A stretch of 64,000 nt of DNA, taken from an uncultured Peptococcaceae bacterium. GTDB taxonomy: Bacteria; Bacillota; Peptococcia; Peptococcales; Peptococcaceae. Each line of letters opens with the position of its first letter. Within the stretch, counting starts at the first letter, position 1. Where the stretch lies: NCBI GenBank assembly GCA_910585405.1, contig CAJUDO010000008.1, forward strand, positions 31,053 through 95,052, in the 5' to 3' direction. Of this stretch, positions 8,443 to 16,699 are shown one piece after another. A model generated the notes under the pieces. The model saw only the letters and a list, made by a program, of their open reading frames with translations, was not told the DNA's origin and did no database searches. A program made the position numbers and the translations under genes.

Positions 8443-9388
8443 TCCTTTCTATGTGTTCCAAATTGCTGTCAGCAACGATGTAATGGGGTCGCTTTTTTGT
8501 CTCTGTATAAGTTTTGGCAATATATTGTCCCATGATACCCATGCAAAAGAGCTGCACACCGCCCAGAAAGGTTATAATACAGGCCAAAGAAGCCCAGCCG
8601 TCGACTGGATCACCGAAAAGTAGACGGCGTATAACGATAAAAATTACAGCAACGAAATCTAATGCTGTAATGGTTAAGCCAAACCAAGAAGCAATGCTTA
8701 AAGGCGCTTGGGAAAAGTTAATGATACCATCAATAGCATATTTAGATAATTTCCAAAAGCTCCATTTGCTTTCTCCGGCAATACGGTTAACATTTTCATA
8801 AGGCAGCCAATAGGTGCGAAATCCGATCCAACCAAAAATTCCTTTAGAAAAACGATTGGTTTCCTGCATATGCATAATTGCTTCTACCATTTCTTTTTTC
8901 ATCAGGCGAAAATCTCTTGCACCGTCCACAATATCTGCTTCAGAGATACGGTTGATTAATTTATAAAACAAACGGGCAAAGCAACTGCGGATGGGGGGTT
9001 CTCCCTTTCGGGAAACTCGTCTGGTAGCTACACTGTCATAGTCACCGCTTTGTAAAATTTCCAGCATGGTAGGCAGCAAATGTGGTGGATCCTGTAAGTC
9101 GGCATCCATTACAGCCACATAGTCACCGATGGCATTACGAAAGCCGGCGTACATAGCAGCCTCTTTCCCAAAATTGCGGGAAAAGGAGATGTAGGACAGC
9201 CGGCTATCTTGTTCTGCTAACGTTTTTAAAATTGAGAGCGTATCGTCTTTAGAGCCATCATTGATAAAGAGTAATTGGTAGTGGTAAGGCGATGTCTGCA
9301 GTACACTTTGTAGCTCTTGATAAAAGGCTGGCAGTGTCGCCTGTTCGTTGTAACAGGGAATAATTAAAGAAACTGTTTCTTTTTCCAC
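8435..9388 (-). CDS. Polyprenyl-phosphate glycosyltransferase, GtrB/DPMS-like family 2
   Basis: 317 aa. An N-terminal GT-A domain (SLIIPCYNEQATLPAFY, FSRNFGKEAAMYAGF, VAVMDADLQDPPHLLP with the DxD-type Asp residues, then DIVDGARDFRLMKKEMV) is followed by two C-terminal transmembrane helices (from about residue 230). This is the GtrB/DPMS architecture that loads a sugar onto undecaprenyl phosphate on the cytoplasmic face. It is cotranscribed with the GtrII-like gene, which would use the product. GGAGG precedes the start. A consensus promoter lies at 9506-9535. Confidence 0.9.
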   Translation of the reverse strand: MEKETVSLIIPCYNEQATLPAFYQELQSVLQTSPYHYQLLFINDGSKDDTLSILKTLAEQDSRLSYISFSRNFGKEAAMYAGFRNAIGDYVAVMDADLQDPPHLLPTMLEILQSGDYDSVATRRVSRKGEPPIRSCFARLFYKLINRISEADIVDGARDFRLMKKEMVEAIMHMQETNRFSKGIFGWIGFRTYWLPYENVNRIAGESKWSFWKLSKYAIDGIINFSQAPLSIASWFGLTITALDFVAVIFIVIRRLLFGDPVDGWASLACIITFLGGVQLFCMGIMGQYIAKTYTETKKRPHYIVADSNLEHIERIG

Positions 9389-9412
9389 AGTAGCCTCCTT
9401 GTTTGTAAAAAG

Positions 9413-9441
9413 TATACCTTTTAGGATGATTAAAAGGTATA
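9413..9441. promoter_or_regulatory. 11-bp perfect inverted repeat in the gtrB leader
   Basis: TATACCTTTTA (9413-9423) and TAAAAGGTATA (9431-9441) are exact inverted repeats with a 7-nt spacer. They lie between the gtrB promoter and its start codon, so on the minus-strand transcript they form a hairpin followed by CTTTTT. It could be an operator or a weak attenuator; sequence alone does not decide. Confidence 0.55.
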
Positions 9442-9505
9442 AATTAGCATATTAGAAAATGTATTTTGGGCAAAATGTTGACTATTTTTATATTTTGCCA
9501 GATAT

Positions 9506-9535
9506 ATTATAAGTAGCAGATTCCATATTTGTCAA
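9506..9535 (-). promoter_or_regulatory. Sigma-A promoter for the gtrB-gtrII unit
   Basis: On the minus strand: TTGACA (9535-9530), 18-nt spacer, TATAAT (9511-9506). The predicted leader is about 110 nt and contains the inverted repeat at 9413-9441. Confidence 0.8.
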
Positions 9536-9615
9536 GTTGCGAAGCGGACTGCCCCTTTTCAAGATAAGCCGTTACTATATATCTGTTTTTAAATTTTTCC
9601 TTCAAGCTATCCAAA

Positions 9616-10257
9616 TTACCACAGGGCCCATATCTGACCGTTTGGCATGTCTTTCCAGGATCCCGGAATGATTTCTAAAATCTTTCCGGTAGGGTAGGCA
9701 CGGACGACAATTTCCTCTCGATATTCTGGATCTTCATGCCAGCGGCAAAAGTATAGTTTTTGTTTCTTTCTTTCACAAAAGCTTTCCGTTTCTTCAATGT
9801 CAAATTGGACTTTTTCCGGCCAGATAATTTGAAATCTGCCATCATGTGCCTGCCGTGTAAGCATCAAGGGTGATTGATGAAGTAGAAGACCATAGCAATC
9901 TTTTATCTCTGTAAAAGGTAAGGAAGCAATTGCAGTAATTCGATTTGTTGTATCGTCATATTGTAAAATACAGAGCAGAGACTTTGGAAAGTCAGCCAGC
10001 AATATCTGTATTTTTCCGTTATATAGAATAGGCTGACCGAAGTATTGTCCGGCGTTTCCCTTGATTGGCTCCACGACACGGCCATCAGGATAATGAATGA
10101 ATACAAGACGGTTACAGTTTACAGGATGATGGCCCCGATATAGTTCTTCGGCCTCATATAAATCTCCATGCGTGTAATCGTTCCCCCAATACCATTCACA
10201 GCTTCCACTTAGAGGTTCAATATATGTAATACCATGTGTTTCAATTATTTTCATCAT
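9616..10257 (-). CDS. Unrecognised soluble protein, Trp/Tyr-rich
   Basis: 213 aa, no family recognised. It has no signal peptide or membrane segment. The N-terminal part reads HGITYIEPLSGSCEWYWGND and is rich in aromatic residues; several repeated beta-strand-like stretches (GRVVEPIKGNAGQYFGQPIL, GKIQILLADFPKSLLCILQY, FQIIWPEKVQFDIEE) suggest a beta-rich, possibly propeller-like fold. AAGGAG lies 7 nt before the ATG at 10257, so translation is likely. It is a single gene between the gtr and ABC units; its function cannot be inferred from neighbours. Confidence 0.7.
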   Translation of the reverse strand: MMKIIETHGITYIEPLSGSCEWYWGNDYTHGDLYEAEELYRGHHPVNCNRLVFIHYPDGRVVEPIKGNAGQYFGQPILYNGKIQILLADFPKSLLCILQYDDTTNRITAIASLPFTEIKDCYGLLLHQSPLMLTRQAHDGRFQIIWPEKVQFDIEETESFCERKKQKLYFCRWHEDPEYREEIVVRAYPTGKILEIIPGSWKDMPNGQIWALW

Positions 10258-10436
10258 AAATCAACTCCTTAATTAATTCCAGTTTGTTATTTTAGATATT
10301 ATCATAAGCCTCCGCCTGTTTCAATATGACTTGGTGAATTTAACGGAGCAGTCCTTAGCAATAATATATTTGAATAGAAGTATCAGACTTCCCTGAACGA
10401 GAACATCTGCTTTTCCCTGAGAAGCATATTTCATGC

Positions 10437-10473
10437 AAAAATCCCCTTTGCTGGATTTTGTCCAGTAAAGGGG
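10437..10473 (-). terminator. Terminator of the ABC exporter operon (minus strand)
   Basis: On the minus strand the stem CCCCTTTACTGGA pairs with TCCAGCAAAGGGG (one mismatch) around a CAAAA loop and is followed by ATTTTTG. It lies about 110 nt after the stop of the second ABC gene. The rest of the 10258-10584 gap shows no supported gene. Confidence 0.75.
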
Positions 10474-10584
10474 AGAACGTATCAAAATAGAATGGGTATT
10501 TCTGTTTATTAAGCAGATACATAAGCTGACAAAGGCTATTTGTACAGGTTCCTTTTATCATGATTTCCTTTTTAAGCATGATTC

Positions 10585-12423
10585 TTAGCTTAGCTGGAAC
10601 ATACCGTGATAAAGTTGATAGTATTTTCCTTTTTGCGCCAGCAGACTCTGGTGATTGCCTTGTTCAATAATTTGACCGTGTTCCAATACCAGTATTTGGT
10701 CAGCATTGCGCACGGTAGAGAGCCGATGGGCAATGATAAATACGGTGCGTCCCTGCATTAGCTGGTCCATTCCCTGTTCTATGAGCGTTTCTGTGCGCGT
10801 GTCAATAGAACTGGTGGCTTCATCCAAAATTAGCACAGTGGGATTGGCTACTGCAGCGCGGGCGATAGCCAGTAACTGACGTTGGCCCTGACTCAAATTG
10901 CTGCCGTCAGCGGTGAGCATTGTGTGATACCCCTCAGGCAAATGTTGGATGAAAGAATGGGCATTAGACAAACATGCTGCATGTATGACTTCTTCATCTG
11001 TAGCATCTAGGCGGCCATAACGAATGTTATCCAATACTGTGCCAGTAAATAAATGGGTGTCCTGAAGTACCATAGACAAAGTGCCGCGTAAATCTTCTTT
11101 GCGAATCTGATTGATATCAATTCCGTCATAGGTAATGACGCCGCTAGATAAATCGAAAAAGCGATTGATTAAACTGGTGATGCTAGTTTTCCCAGCGCCG
11201 GTGGAACCCACCAGAGCAATTTTCTGTCCCTGCGCTGCGTGAAATGTAATATCATGCAGCACTGGTTTATCCGGTGTGTAGTGAAAAAATACGTGTTCAA
11301 AAGAAAGATTTCCTTGCAAAGGAATTTGTTTGATCGTGCCATTTTTCTGAGGAAACTGCCACATGGGAGGCTTTTGGCTGCGATCTAAAGTCACTTGACC
11401 GAGATTGGCCTCCGGTAGTTCATCCATCAATTGGAAAATACGTTCCGCTCCCGCCAACGCGTTCAGCAGGGCATTAAATTGTTGGGAAATCTGCGTGATG
11501 GGATGGGAAAATGAACGCGTATATTGTAAAAATGCTGCTACAGTTCCCAAATCCAAGCGACCAAGAATTGCCATGATACTCCCGAATATCGCGGTGACAG
11601 CGTAATTAATGTAGGAGAGATTTCCCATGGTGGGCATCAGTATATTAGCAAAGGTATGGGCACTGGTAGAAGCATGGCACAGGTTGTTATTCAATTGGTC
11701 AAAACGCGTTTTGGCCCGTTCCTCATAGCAAAATACTTTGACCACCTTTTGTCCTTCTATCATTTCCTCGATATAACCATTCATAGCGCCGATAGCTTGT
11801 TGCTGTTTCTGAAAATACATACCACTTTTGCTGCCAATTGTACGCACAGCAAAAATCATTACGGCTACCATCAACAGTACCAGTAAAGTCAGCAAGGGGC
11901 TGAGAATCATCATCATCGTGAATACGCCCACGACAGTGACAAAGGAAGAGATAAATTGGGAAAGGCTCTGGCTTAATAGATCCCGCAACGTGTCAGTATC
12001 ACTGGTAAAACGGCTCATCAGTTCACCGTGAGTGTGGCTGTCGAAAAAACCAATAGGCAGTGATTGCATTTTATCAAATAATTCGGTGCGGATTTGAAAT
12101 AAGGTGCTGGTGGAAATCACTAACATGATGCGGCTGTAGGCAAAAGTTGCAATAGTTCCTGAGAGATAAATGACAGCCATGACGGACAGCATAAAAATGA
12201 AATCAGACAAATCGGGATTTTGCTGACCAACGAAAGGCAAAATATAGTTATTAATCAACGGTTTGAGAAAATAGGTGCCAGCAATGGAGGCACCTGCGCT
12301 GATAAGAATACAGAGCACAGATACACATAAATGCAGACGATAACCCTTCATATAGCTGAAAATGCGCCATATGGTCTGTTTGATATGTTGGGGTTTTCTG
12401 ATTCTTTTTGGTGGTTTCGGCAT
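10585..12423 (-). CDS. ABC exporter half-transporter, canonical-site subunit
   Basis: 612 aa: six-helix ABC exporter membrane domain (about residues 20-310) plus nucleotide-binding domain. Walker A ALVGSTGAGKTS, signature NLSQGQRQLLAIARA, Walker B TVLILDEATSSID with the catalytic Glu, and the H-loop IAHRLSTV are intact. Start 12423 is preferred to an upstream in-frame ATG at 12474 because AGGAG lies 9 nt before it and it follows the partner gene's stop by one base. With the upstream subunit it should form a heterodimeric multidrug/lipid-type exporter (BmrCD or TM287/288-like). The substrate is unknown. Confidence 0.9.
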   Translation of the reverse strand: MPKPPKRIRKPQHIKQTIWRIFSYMKGYRLHLCVSVLCILISAGASIAGTYFLKPLINNYILPFVGQQNPDLSDFIFMLSVMAVIYLSGTIATFAYSRIMLVISTSTLFQIRTELFDKMQSLPIGFFDSHTHGELMSRFTSDTDTLRDLLSQSLSQFISSFVTVVGVFTMMMILSPLLTLLVLLMVAVMIFAVRTIGSKSGMYFQKQQQAIGAMNGYIEEMIEGQKVVKVFCYEERAKTRFDQLNNNLCHASTSAHTFANILMPTMGNLSYINYAVTAIFGSIMAILGRLDLGTVAAFLQYTRSFSHPITQISQQFNALLNALAGAERIFQLMDELPEANLGQVTLDRSQKPPMWQFPQKNGTIKQIPLQGNLSFEHVFFHYTPDKPVLHDITFHAAQGQKIALVGSTGAGKTSITSLINRFFDLSSGVITYDGIDINQIRKEDLRGTLSMVLQDTHLFTGTVLDNIRYGRLDATDEEVIHAACLSNAHSFIQHLPEGYHTMLTADGSNLSQGQRQLLAIARAAVANPTVLILDEATSSIDTRTETLIEQGMDQLMQGRTVFIIAHRLSTVRNADQILVLEHGQIIEQGNHQSLLAQKGKYYQLYHGMFQLS

Positions 12424-12424
12424 G

Positions 12425-14152
12425 TCACAGGGCTCCTTTCTGCTGAGAATCATATACTTCTTGATAGATTGCATTATGTTTCAATAATTCCTCATGGGTT
12501 CCAATTGCATTGATGGTGCCGTTTTCCATAACAATGATGCAATCCGCATCCTGCACGGAGCTGACCCGTTGGGCAATAATAATCGTGGTGGTATCCGCCA
12601 GATCGCGGCGAAAAGATTGACGGATGCGACTATCGGTAGCAGTATCGACAGCGCTGGTACTGTCATCTAAAATAATAATTTTAGGATGCTTTAAAAGAGC
12701 GCGGGCGATACAAAGCCGTTGTTTTTGTCCGCCGGATAAATTGCCGCCGCCTTGGCTCAAATCCGTGTCATAGCCTTGTGGAAAGGCCATGATAAAGTCG
12801 TGGGCCTGTGCCGCCTGACATGCGGTAATCAATTCTTCTTCGGAGGCGTTGGGATTGCCCCAACGCAGGTTTTCCTTAATGGTGCCGGAGAAGAGGATAT
12901 TTTTTTGTAATACCACAGCTACATTCTCATGCAGTGTATGCAGCTTGTAGTCCTGCACATTGCGTCCGCCAACGAATACTTCGCCGGAGCTGGCATCATA
13001 AAGACGGGGAATGAGCTGCACCAATGTTGTTTTCGAGGATCCTGTACCGCCCAAAATTCCTACCGTCTGTCCGGAAGCGATGGAGAGATTGATATCATGT
13101 AATACAGGGGCAGCGGCTTCTTCATTGTAAAAAAAGGATACATTGCGAAATTCAATGGAGCCATCCTGCAGTTGCGGATCATCAGATGCAGCGGAATCAG
13201 TTAAATCCAACGGTTCGTCAAACACTTCGCAGATGCGCCGTGCTGAAGCACGGGACATGATCAGCATAATAAAAATCATGGAAATCATCATGAGAGACAT
13301 GAGAATTTGTGAAATATAGCTGATAAAACTGAGCAGCTCGCCGGTCAGCATATCACTGGCAATAATCAGGTTGCCGCCAAACCAGGCTACTGCGATCATG
13401 CAGCTGTACATTACCAATTGCATGATGGGCGCATTCCACAAGAGGATTTTCTCAGCGCGCAGCTGCGTATCCCGCAGCTGATCCGCGGCCTGGCGAAAAG
13501 CTTCTTTTTCATGGTCTTCCCGCACAAAGGCCTTTACCAAATGAATGGCAGAGAGATTCTCTTGTACTCGCGCGTTAAGTTGATCGTATTTGGTCAACAT
13601 AATTTGAAAGCGCGGATAGGCGCGGGAACCGATGAAATATAGGGCAACGCCTAGGAACGGAACAGCTACCAGGAAAATTTTAGCTAAAGTGGCATTGATA
13701 TATACAGCCATCAACGTAGCGCAGATAAGCATCATAGGTGCACGCACGGCAGTGCGAATCATCATCATGAATGCCATTTGCGTATTGTTTACATCAGTGG
13801 TTAAACGGGTGATTAAAGAGGCTGTTGTAAAATGGTCAATATTGCGGAAAGAGAATTCCTGCACCTTATAAAATAATTTTTGCCGAATTCCTTTCGAGAG
13901 TCCGGCGCCTGCTACAGCGGCAAAGCGGCCGGCCAATACGCCGGCAGTAAGGGATACCAGCGCCATGGCAATCATCAGAAGACCCATGCGGGTGACATAA
14001 CGCACATCACCATTTTGGATTCCCACATCAATAATTTTAGCCATTATCCAAGGCATAAGGATTTCCATAAACACTTCAATCAAAATAACAGAAGGGGCCA
14101 GAAGGGCATATTTTTTGTACCGTCCCAAACAGGACAGAAGATGATTCAGCAT
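12425..14152 (-). CDS. ABC exporter half-transporter, degenerate-site subunit
   Basis: 575 aa, six transmembrane helices then a nucleotide-binding domain. Walker A is GILGGTGSSKTTL, the signature is NLSGGQKQRLCIARA, but Walker B reads IIILDDSTSAVD: the catalytic Glu is Asp, and the switch reads AQRVSSV with Gln where the H-loop His should be. This is the usual pattern of the inactive ATP site in heterodimeric exporters. ATG 14152 has AGGAG 8 nt upstream; an in-frame start at 14377 would run through the promoter and is rejected. It is translationally adjacent to the canonical subunit. Confidence 0.9.
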   Translation of the reverse strand: MLNHLLSCLGRYKKYALLAPSVILIEVFMEILMPWIMAKIIDVGIQNGDVRYVTRMGLLMIAMALVSLTAGVLAGRFAAVAGAGLSKGIRQKLFYKVQEFSFRNIDHFTTASLITRLTTDVNNTQMAFMMMIRTAVRAPMMLICATLMAVYINATLAKIFLVAVPFLGVALYFIGSRAYPRFQIMLTKYDQLNARVQENLSAIHLVKAFVREDHEKEAFRQAADQLRDTQLRAEKILLWNAPIMQLVMYSCMIAVAWFGGNLIIASDMLTGELLSFISYISQILMSLMMISMIFIMLIMSRASARRICEVFDEPLDLTDSAASDDPQLQDGSIEFRNVSFFYNEEAAAPVLHDINLSIASGQTVGILGGTGSSKTTLVQLIPRLYDASSGEVFVGGRNVQDYKLHTLHENVAVVLQKNILFSGTIKENLRWGNPNASEEELITACQAAQAHDFIMAFPQGYDTDLSQGGGNLSGGQKQRLCIARALLKHPKIIILDDSTSAVDTATDSRIRQSFRRDLADTTTIIIAQRVSSVQDADCIIVMENGTINAIGTHEELLKHNAIYQEVYDSQQKGAL

Positions 14153-14181
14153 AACGTCACTCCTTGACAAATAAATAGCAT

Positions 14182-14227
14182 CATATACAACTATATGTAT
14201 TATACCGTTTGACGTACTGTCCTGCAA
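14182..14227 (-). promoter_or_regulatory. Promoter and palindromic operator candidate for the ABC exporter
   Basis: On the minus strand: TTGCAG (14227-14222), 17-nt spacer, TATAAT (14204-14199). Immediately downstream lies a perfect inverted repeat CATATA-N4-TATATG (14182-14197) covering the likely transcription start. That is a good position for a repressor such as a MarR- or TetR-type drug-sensing regulator, though no such gene is adjacent. Confidence 0.55.
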
Positions 14228-14367
14228 GAAAATCTGGCAGCAGCAAAAAGTTTTAAGAGTGCCGGTGGAACTTTTGCTCACTTTTCTACAGAATTTTTTC
14301 ACAGCAGATGCAATAATTGTGGTACAATAAATAAAAAACGAGAATGCCGTAAAAAGGAGGTAATGAG

Positions 14368-15372
14368 ATGACAACAAGAGAAATCATTCTACAGACATTG
14401 CGGAGTACAGATGATTTTGTATCAGGGGAGCTATTGAGTCAACAATGTGAAATTTCCCGCGCAGCTGTGTGGAAGCAGATTCAAAAATTACAAAGCGAAG
14501 GCTATGAGATAGAAAGTCAACATAGAGTAGGATATAGATTGGTAAATGGAGAAGATATTTTAAACCAGGAGGCAATCAGCCGTGGACTGCCGTATGGATT
14601 TTTAGGGAAAAAAGAGCAAATTTTTTGTTATGAGGAAATTGATTCCACTAATTTGGAAGCGCGGCGTTTAATTTTGCAAGGGTATGGACAGGGCACTGTT
14701 ATTGTAGCGAAACATCAAACAGCGGGGCGCGGCAGACTGGGGCGGCATTGGGAATCGCCGGCAGGCACGGGGATTTGGTTTTCTGTCATTCTGGAGCCTA
14801 AAGTTGATTTGCAGCGAACCAGTCAGTATTCCTTTGTAATCGCGGTGGCAGTGGCGCAGGGAATCCGCGCCGCCACAGGATTGCCTGCGCAGGTGAAGTG
14901 GCCCAACGATATTCTGATTGGCGGAAAAAAGGTGTGTGGAATTTTGCTGGAGCTAGTGGCGGAAATGCGGCAGGTGCATCAGCTAATCATCGGCATCGGG
15001 ATTAATGCCAATCAGGTACAGCAGGATTTTCCCGAAGAAATGCAGATGAAAGCGACATCCCTTGCTATGGAAAAGGGACAGTCTGTACGGCGCACAAAGG
15101 TATTATGCGCTGTATTGCAGGCTATAGAGGAAAACTATGACCTTTTGGAAGAGAAAGGGTTTGACGCTATTCGCGAAAAATGGATGGAATTATCCTGTGT
15201 AATTGGCAGAGAAGTTCAGGTTATTCATCAGGACAAATCGATACTAAACGGTATAGCAGTGGGACTGGCAAACGACGGTGCGCTTCAGGTGAAAACAAAA
15301 CAGGGCATGGAGCTGGTTACAGTGGGAGATGTGTCGCTAAGAGCCGCTGACGGAAGCTACTTTTTAGTATAA
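14368..15372 (+). CDS. birA: Biotin operon repressor / biotin-[acetyl-CoA-carboxylase] ligase
   Basis: 334 aa, class II (bifunctional) BirA. An N-terminal winged helix-turn-helix (about residues 1-65, SGELLSQQCEISRAAVWKQI) precedes the ligase domain with the biotin-binding loop TAGRGRLGRHWESPAGTG and KWPNDILIGGKKVCGILLEL, then a C-terminal SH3-like domain. It attaches biotin to carboxylases and decarboxylases and represses biotin genes. AAGGAGG lies 7 nt before ATG. Stand-alone gene divergent from the ABC operon. Confidence 0.95.
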   Translation: MTTREIILQTLRSTDDFVSGELLSQQCEISRAAVWKQIQKLQSEGYEIESQHRVGYRLVNGEDILNQEAISRGLPYGFLGKKEQIFCYEEIDSTNLEARRLILQGYGQGTVIVAKHQTAGRGRLGRHWESPAGTGIWFSVILEPKVDLQRTSQYSFVIAVAVAQGIRAATGLPAQVKWPNDILIGGKKVCGILLELVAEMRQVHQLIIGIGINANQVQQDFPEEMQMKATSLAMEKGQSVRRTKVLCAVLQAIEENYDLLEEKGFDAIREKWMELSCVIGREVQVIHQDKSILNGIAVGLANDGALQVKTKQGMELVTVGDVSLRAADGSYFLV

Positions 15373-15513
15373 ATATAAAAAATTTGGAGAAACTATTGCA
15401 AGCTCATCATGAAGGGAAGCAGTCTGCCGGAAAGTATAAAAAGTACTGTTCAAATATAAAAATTTGCTGTATAATTAACATTAAGATATTGAATAAATAA
15501 GGTGATGAGCAGT

Positions 15514-15726
15514 ATGGCAAACATATTTATAAAAAGAGAAACCTGTCCAACCTGTAATGGGGAAAAAACGATTCTTTGCTGTAGTTGCACCGCAGATGAA
15601 GAGTGCCACACAATTGTATGCCCATCCTGTAATGGAGCGGGGGAAATGGTAAGCTATAATACACCGGCGATTGTAGCGGCGATTTGTGTTGTGGCAGCGG
15701 TAGTTATTGCACTGATCGTATTATAG
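15514..15726 (+). CDS. Small Cys-rich zinc-ribbon protein with C-terminal membrane anchor
   Basis: 70 aa. It has CPTCNG at about residue 10, a CCSC pair, and CPSCNGAG at about 40, i.e. DnaJ-type CxxCxG repeats, then a single hydrophobic helix (AIVAAICVVAAVVIALIVL) at the C-terminus. GTG 15502 and ATG 15505 are alternatives, but AAGGTGA lies 8 nt before ATG 15514. It pairs with the larger relative just downstream. Probably a tail-anchored metal-binding protein; role unknown. Confidence 0.7.
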   Translation: MANIFIKRETCPTCNGEKTILCCSCTADEECHTIVCPSCNGAGEMVSYNTPAIVAAICVVAAVVIALIVL

Positions 15727-15762
15727 CGGCGGAATAAGATATACGGCAGTAGGAGGTGTAGG

Positions 15763-16371
15763 ATGAACCAACTCATAAAACGGATGGCAAATATAAAAAA
15801 GGAATGTCCTACGTGTACCGGTGTAGGAACAATCGGTTGTAAATGTAATGAGAATGATGAGGTCACCTGTCCAAATTGTGAGGGGAAAGGTGTGGTATCT
15901 CGCCGGGTAACGACGTCACAAAAAGTTGAGATGCCCTGCGACTCTCCTCAATGCCAAAAAGGAAAAGTACCGTGCGGTGTATGCAATGGCACAGGCGTCA
16001 CATTGCAGGATACTCCTTGTTCAGCTTGTCATGGCAGTGGTAAATTGGATTGTCCTGTTTGCGGTGGTCTGGGCCGTGTGGAACGGGTAAAGCAGGAATC
16101 TTGGATTGCGCATGATACCTGCCATATATGCAACGGACGCGGTGTGGTGGAATGTTATCTTTGTCATGGTACAAAAATCCGTGTTTGTCCTGATTGTAAA
16201 GGCAAGGGCACTGTGCTGAATACAGGAAAAATAGCGGCGATTTGTATTTTAGTTGTACTGCTTCTGGCTATGCCTGCATTATTTATTGCAGTGGCAGGGA
16301 TTAGTTTGGGCGGATGTGTTTTTATGCTACAGAAAGAGCGAAGAATGGCTCAGGAAAATGAGGCAGAGTGA
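15763..16371 (+). CDS. DnaJ-type Cys-rich protein with C-terminal membrane segment, no J domain
   Basis: 202 aa. At least six CxxC(x)G zinc-finger-like repeats spread over residues 15-150 (CPTCTGVGTIGCKC, CPNCEGKG, CGVCNGTG, CSACHGSGKLDCPVCGG, CHICNGRGVVECYLCHG, CPDCKGKG), as in the DnaJ central domain. There is no J domain or substrate-binding domain. A hydrophobic helix follows (IAAICILVVLLLAMPALFIA) and the tail is charged. AGGAGG lies 7 nt before ATG. It shares architecture with the 70-aa gene 36 nt upstream and ends at a terminator at 16404. Possibly a membrane-tethered redox or unfolded-protein sensor; no function is known to me. Confidence 0.8.
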   Translation: MNQLIKRMANIKKECPTCTGVGTIGCKCNENDEVTCPNCEGKGVVSRRVTTSQKVEMPCDSPQCQKGKVPCGVCNGTGVTLQDTPCSACHGSGKLDCPVCGGLGRVERVKQESWIAHDTCHICNGRGVVECYLCHGTKIRVCPDCKGKGTVLNTGKIAAICILVVLLLAMPALFIAVAGISLGGCVFMLQKERRMAQENEAE

Positions 16372-16403
16372 GTGTAGTTGAAAATAGACATGTAGTTGTT
16401 TTG

Positions 16404-16437
16404 GGCGAAGTGTTGAGGAGACACTTCGTCATTTTTT
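16404..16437 (+). terminator. Terminator after the Cys-rich protein pair
   Basis: Ten-bp stem GGCGAAGTGT/ACACTTCGTC with a TGAGGAG loop followed by ATTTTTTG. The remainder of the gap to pckA (16438-16699) holds only the pckA promoter. Confidence 0.85.
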
Positions 16438-16595
16438 GTATTTATGCAGGTTGCGGCACAGCGACTAACAAAAAATATATAAAGTGTTACTTTACCTGCA
16501 GAGTATCGGTTTTTATTCTGATAAAGGTGCAACTGCGGAATGATATTCATAAAAAAATAATTGTGCGTCTTATTTAACTTTTCACTGGAAAATAG

Positions 16596-16624
16596 TTGAC
16601 CTAATTAAACACAACGTGTAAAAT
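16596..16624 (+). promoter_or_regulatory. Sigma-A promoter for pckA
   Basis: TTGACC (16596-16601), 17-nt spacer, TAAAAT (16619-16624). The leader is about 65 nt. Confidence 0.75.
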
Positions 16625-16699
16625 ATAAGTACCTGAATGTATATAAATATAAAGCAAAAAAGATTTTAATAGATTAACAAATTAGAAGAGAGGCGCGTT

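Noticed and set aside
10355..10579. 74-aa frame on the minus strand after the ABC exporter
   Set aside because: It contains the operon's terminator hairpin, has no good ribosome site and no family features.
12425..14377. 650-aa reading of the first ABC gene
   Set aside because: The extra N-terminal residues would be translated from the promoter region; ATG 14152 has a proper ribosome site and the family start.
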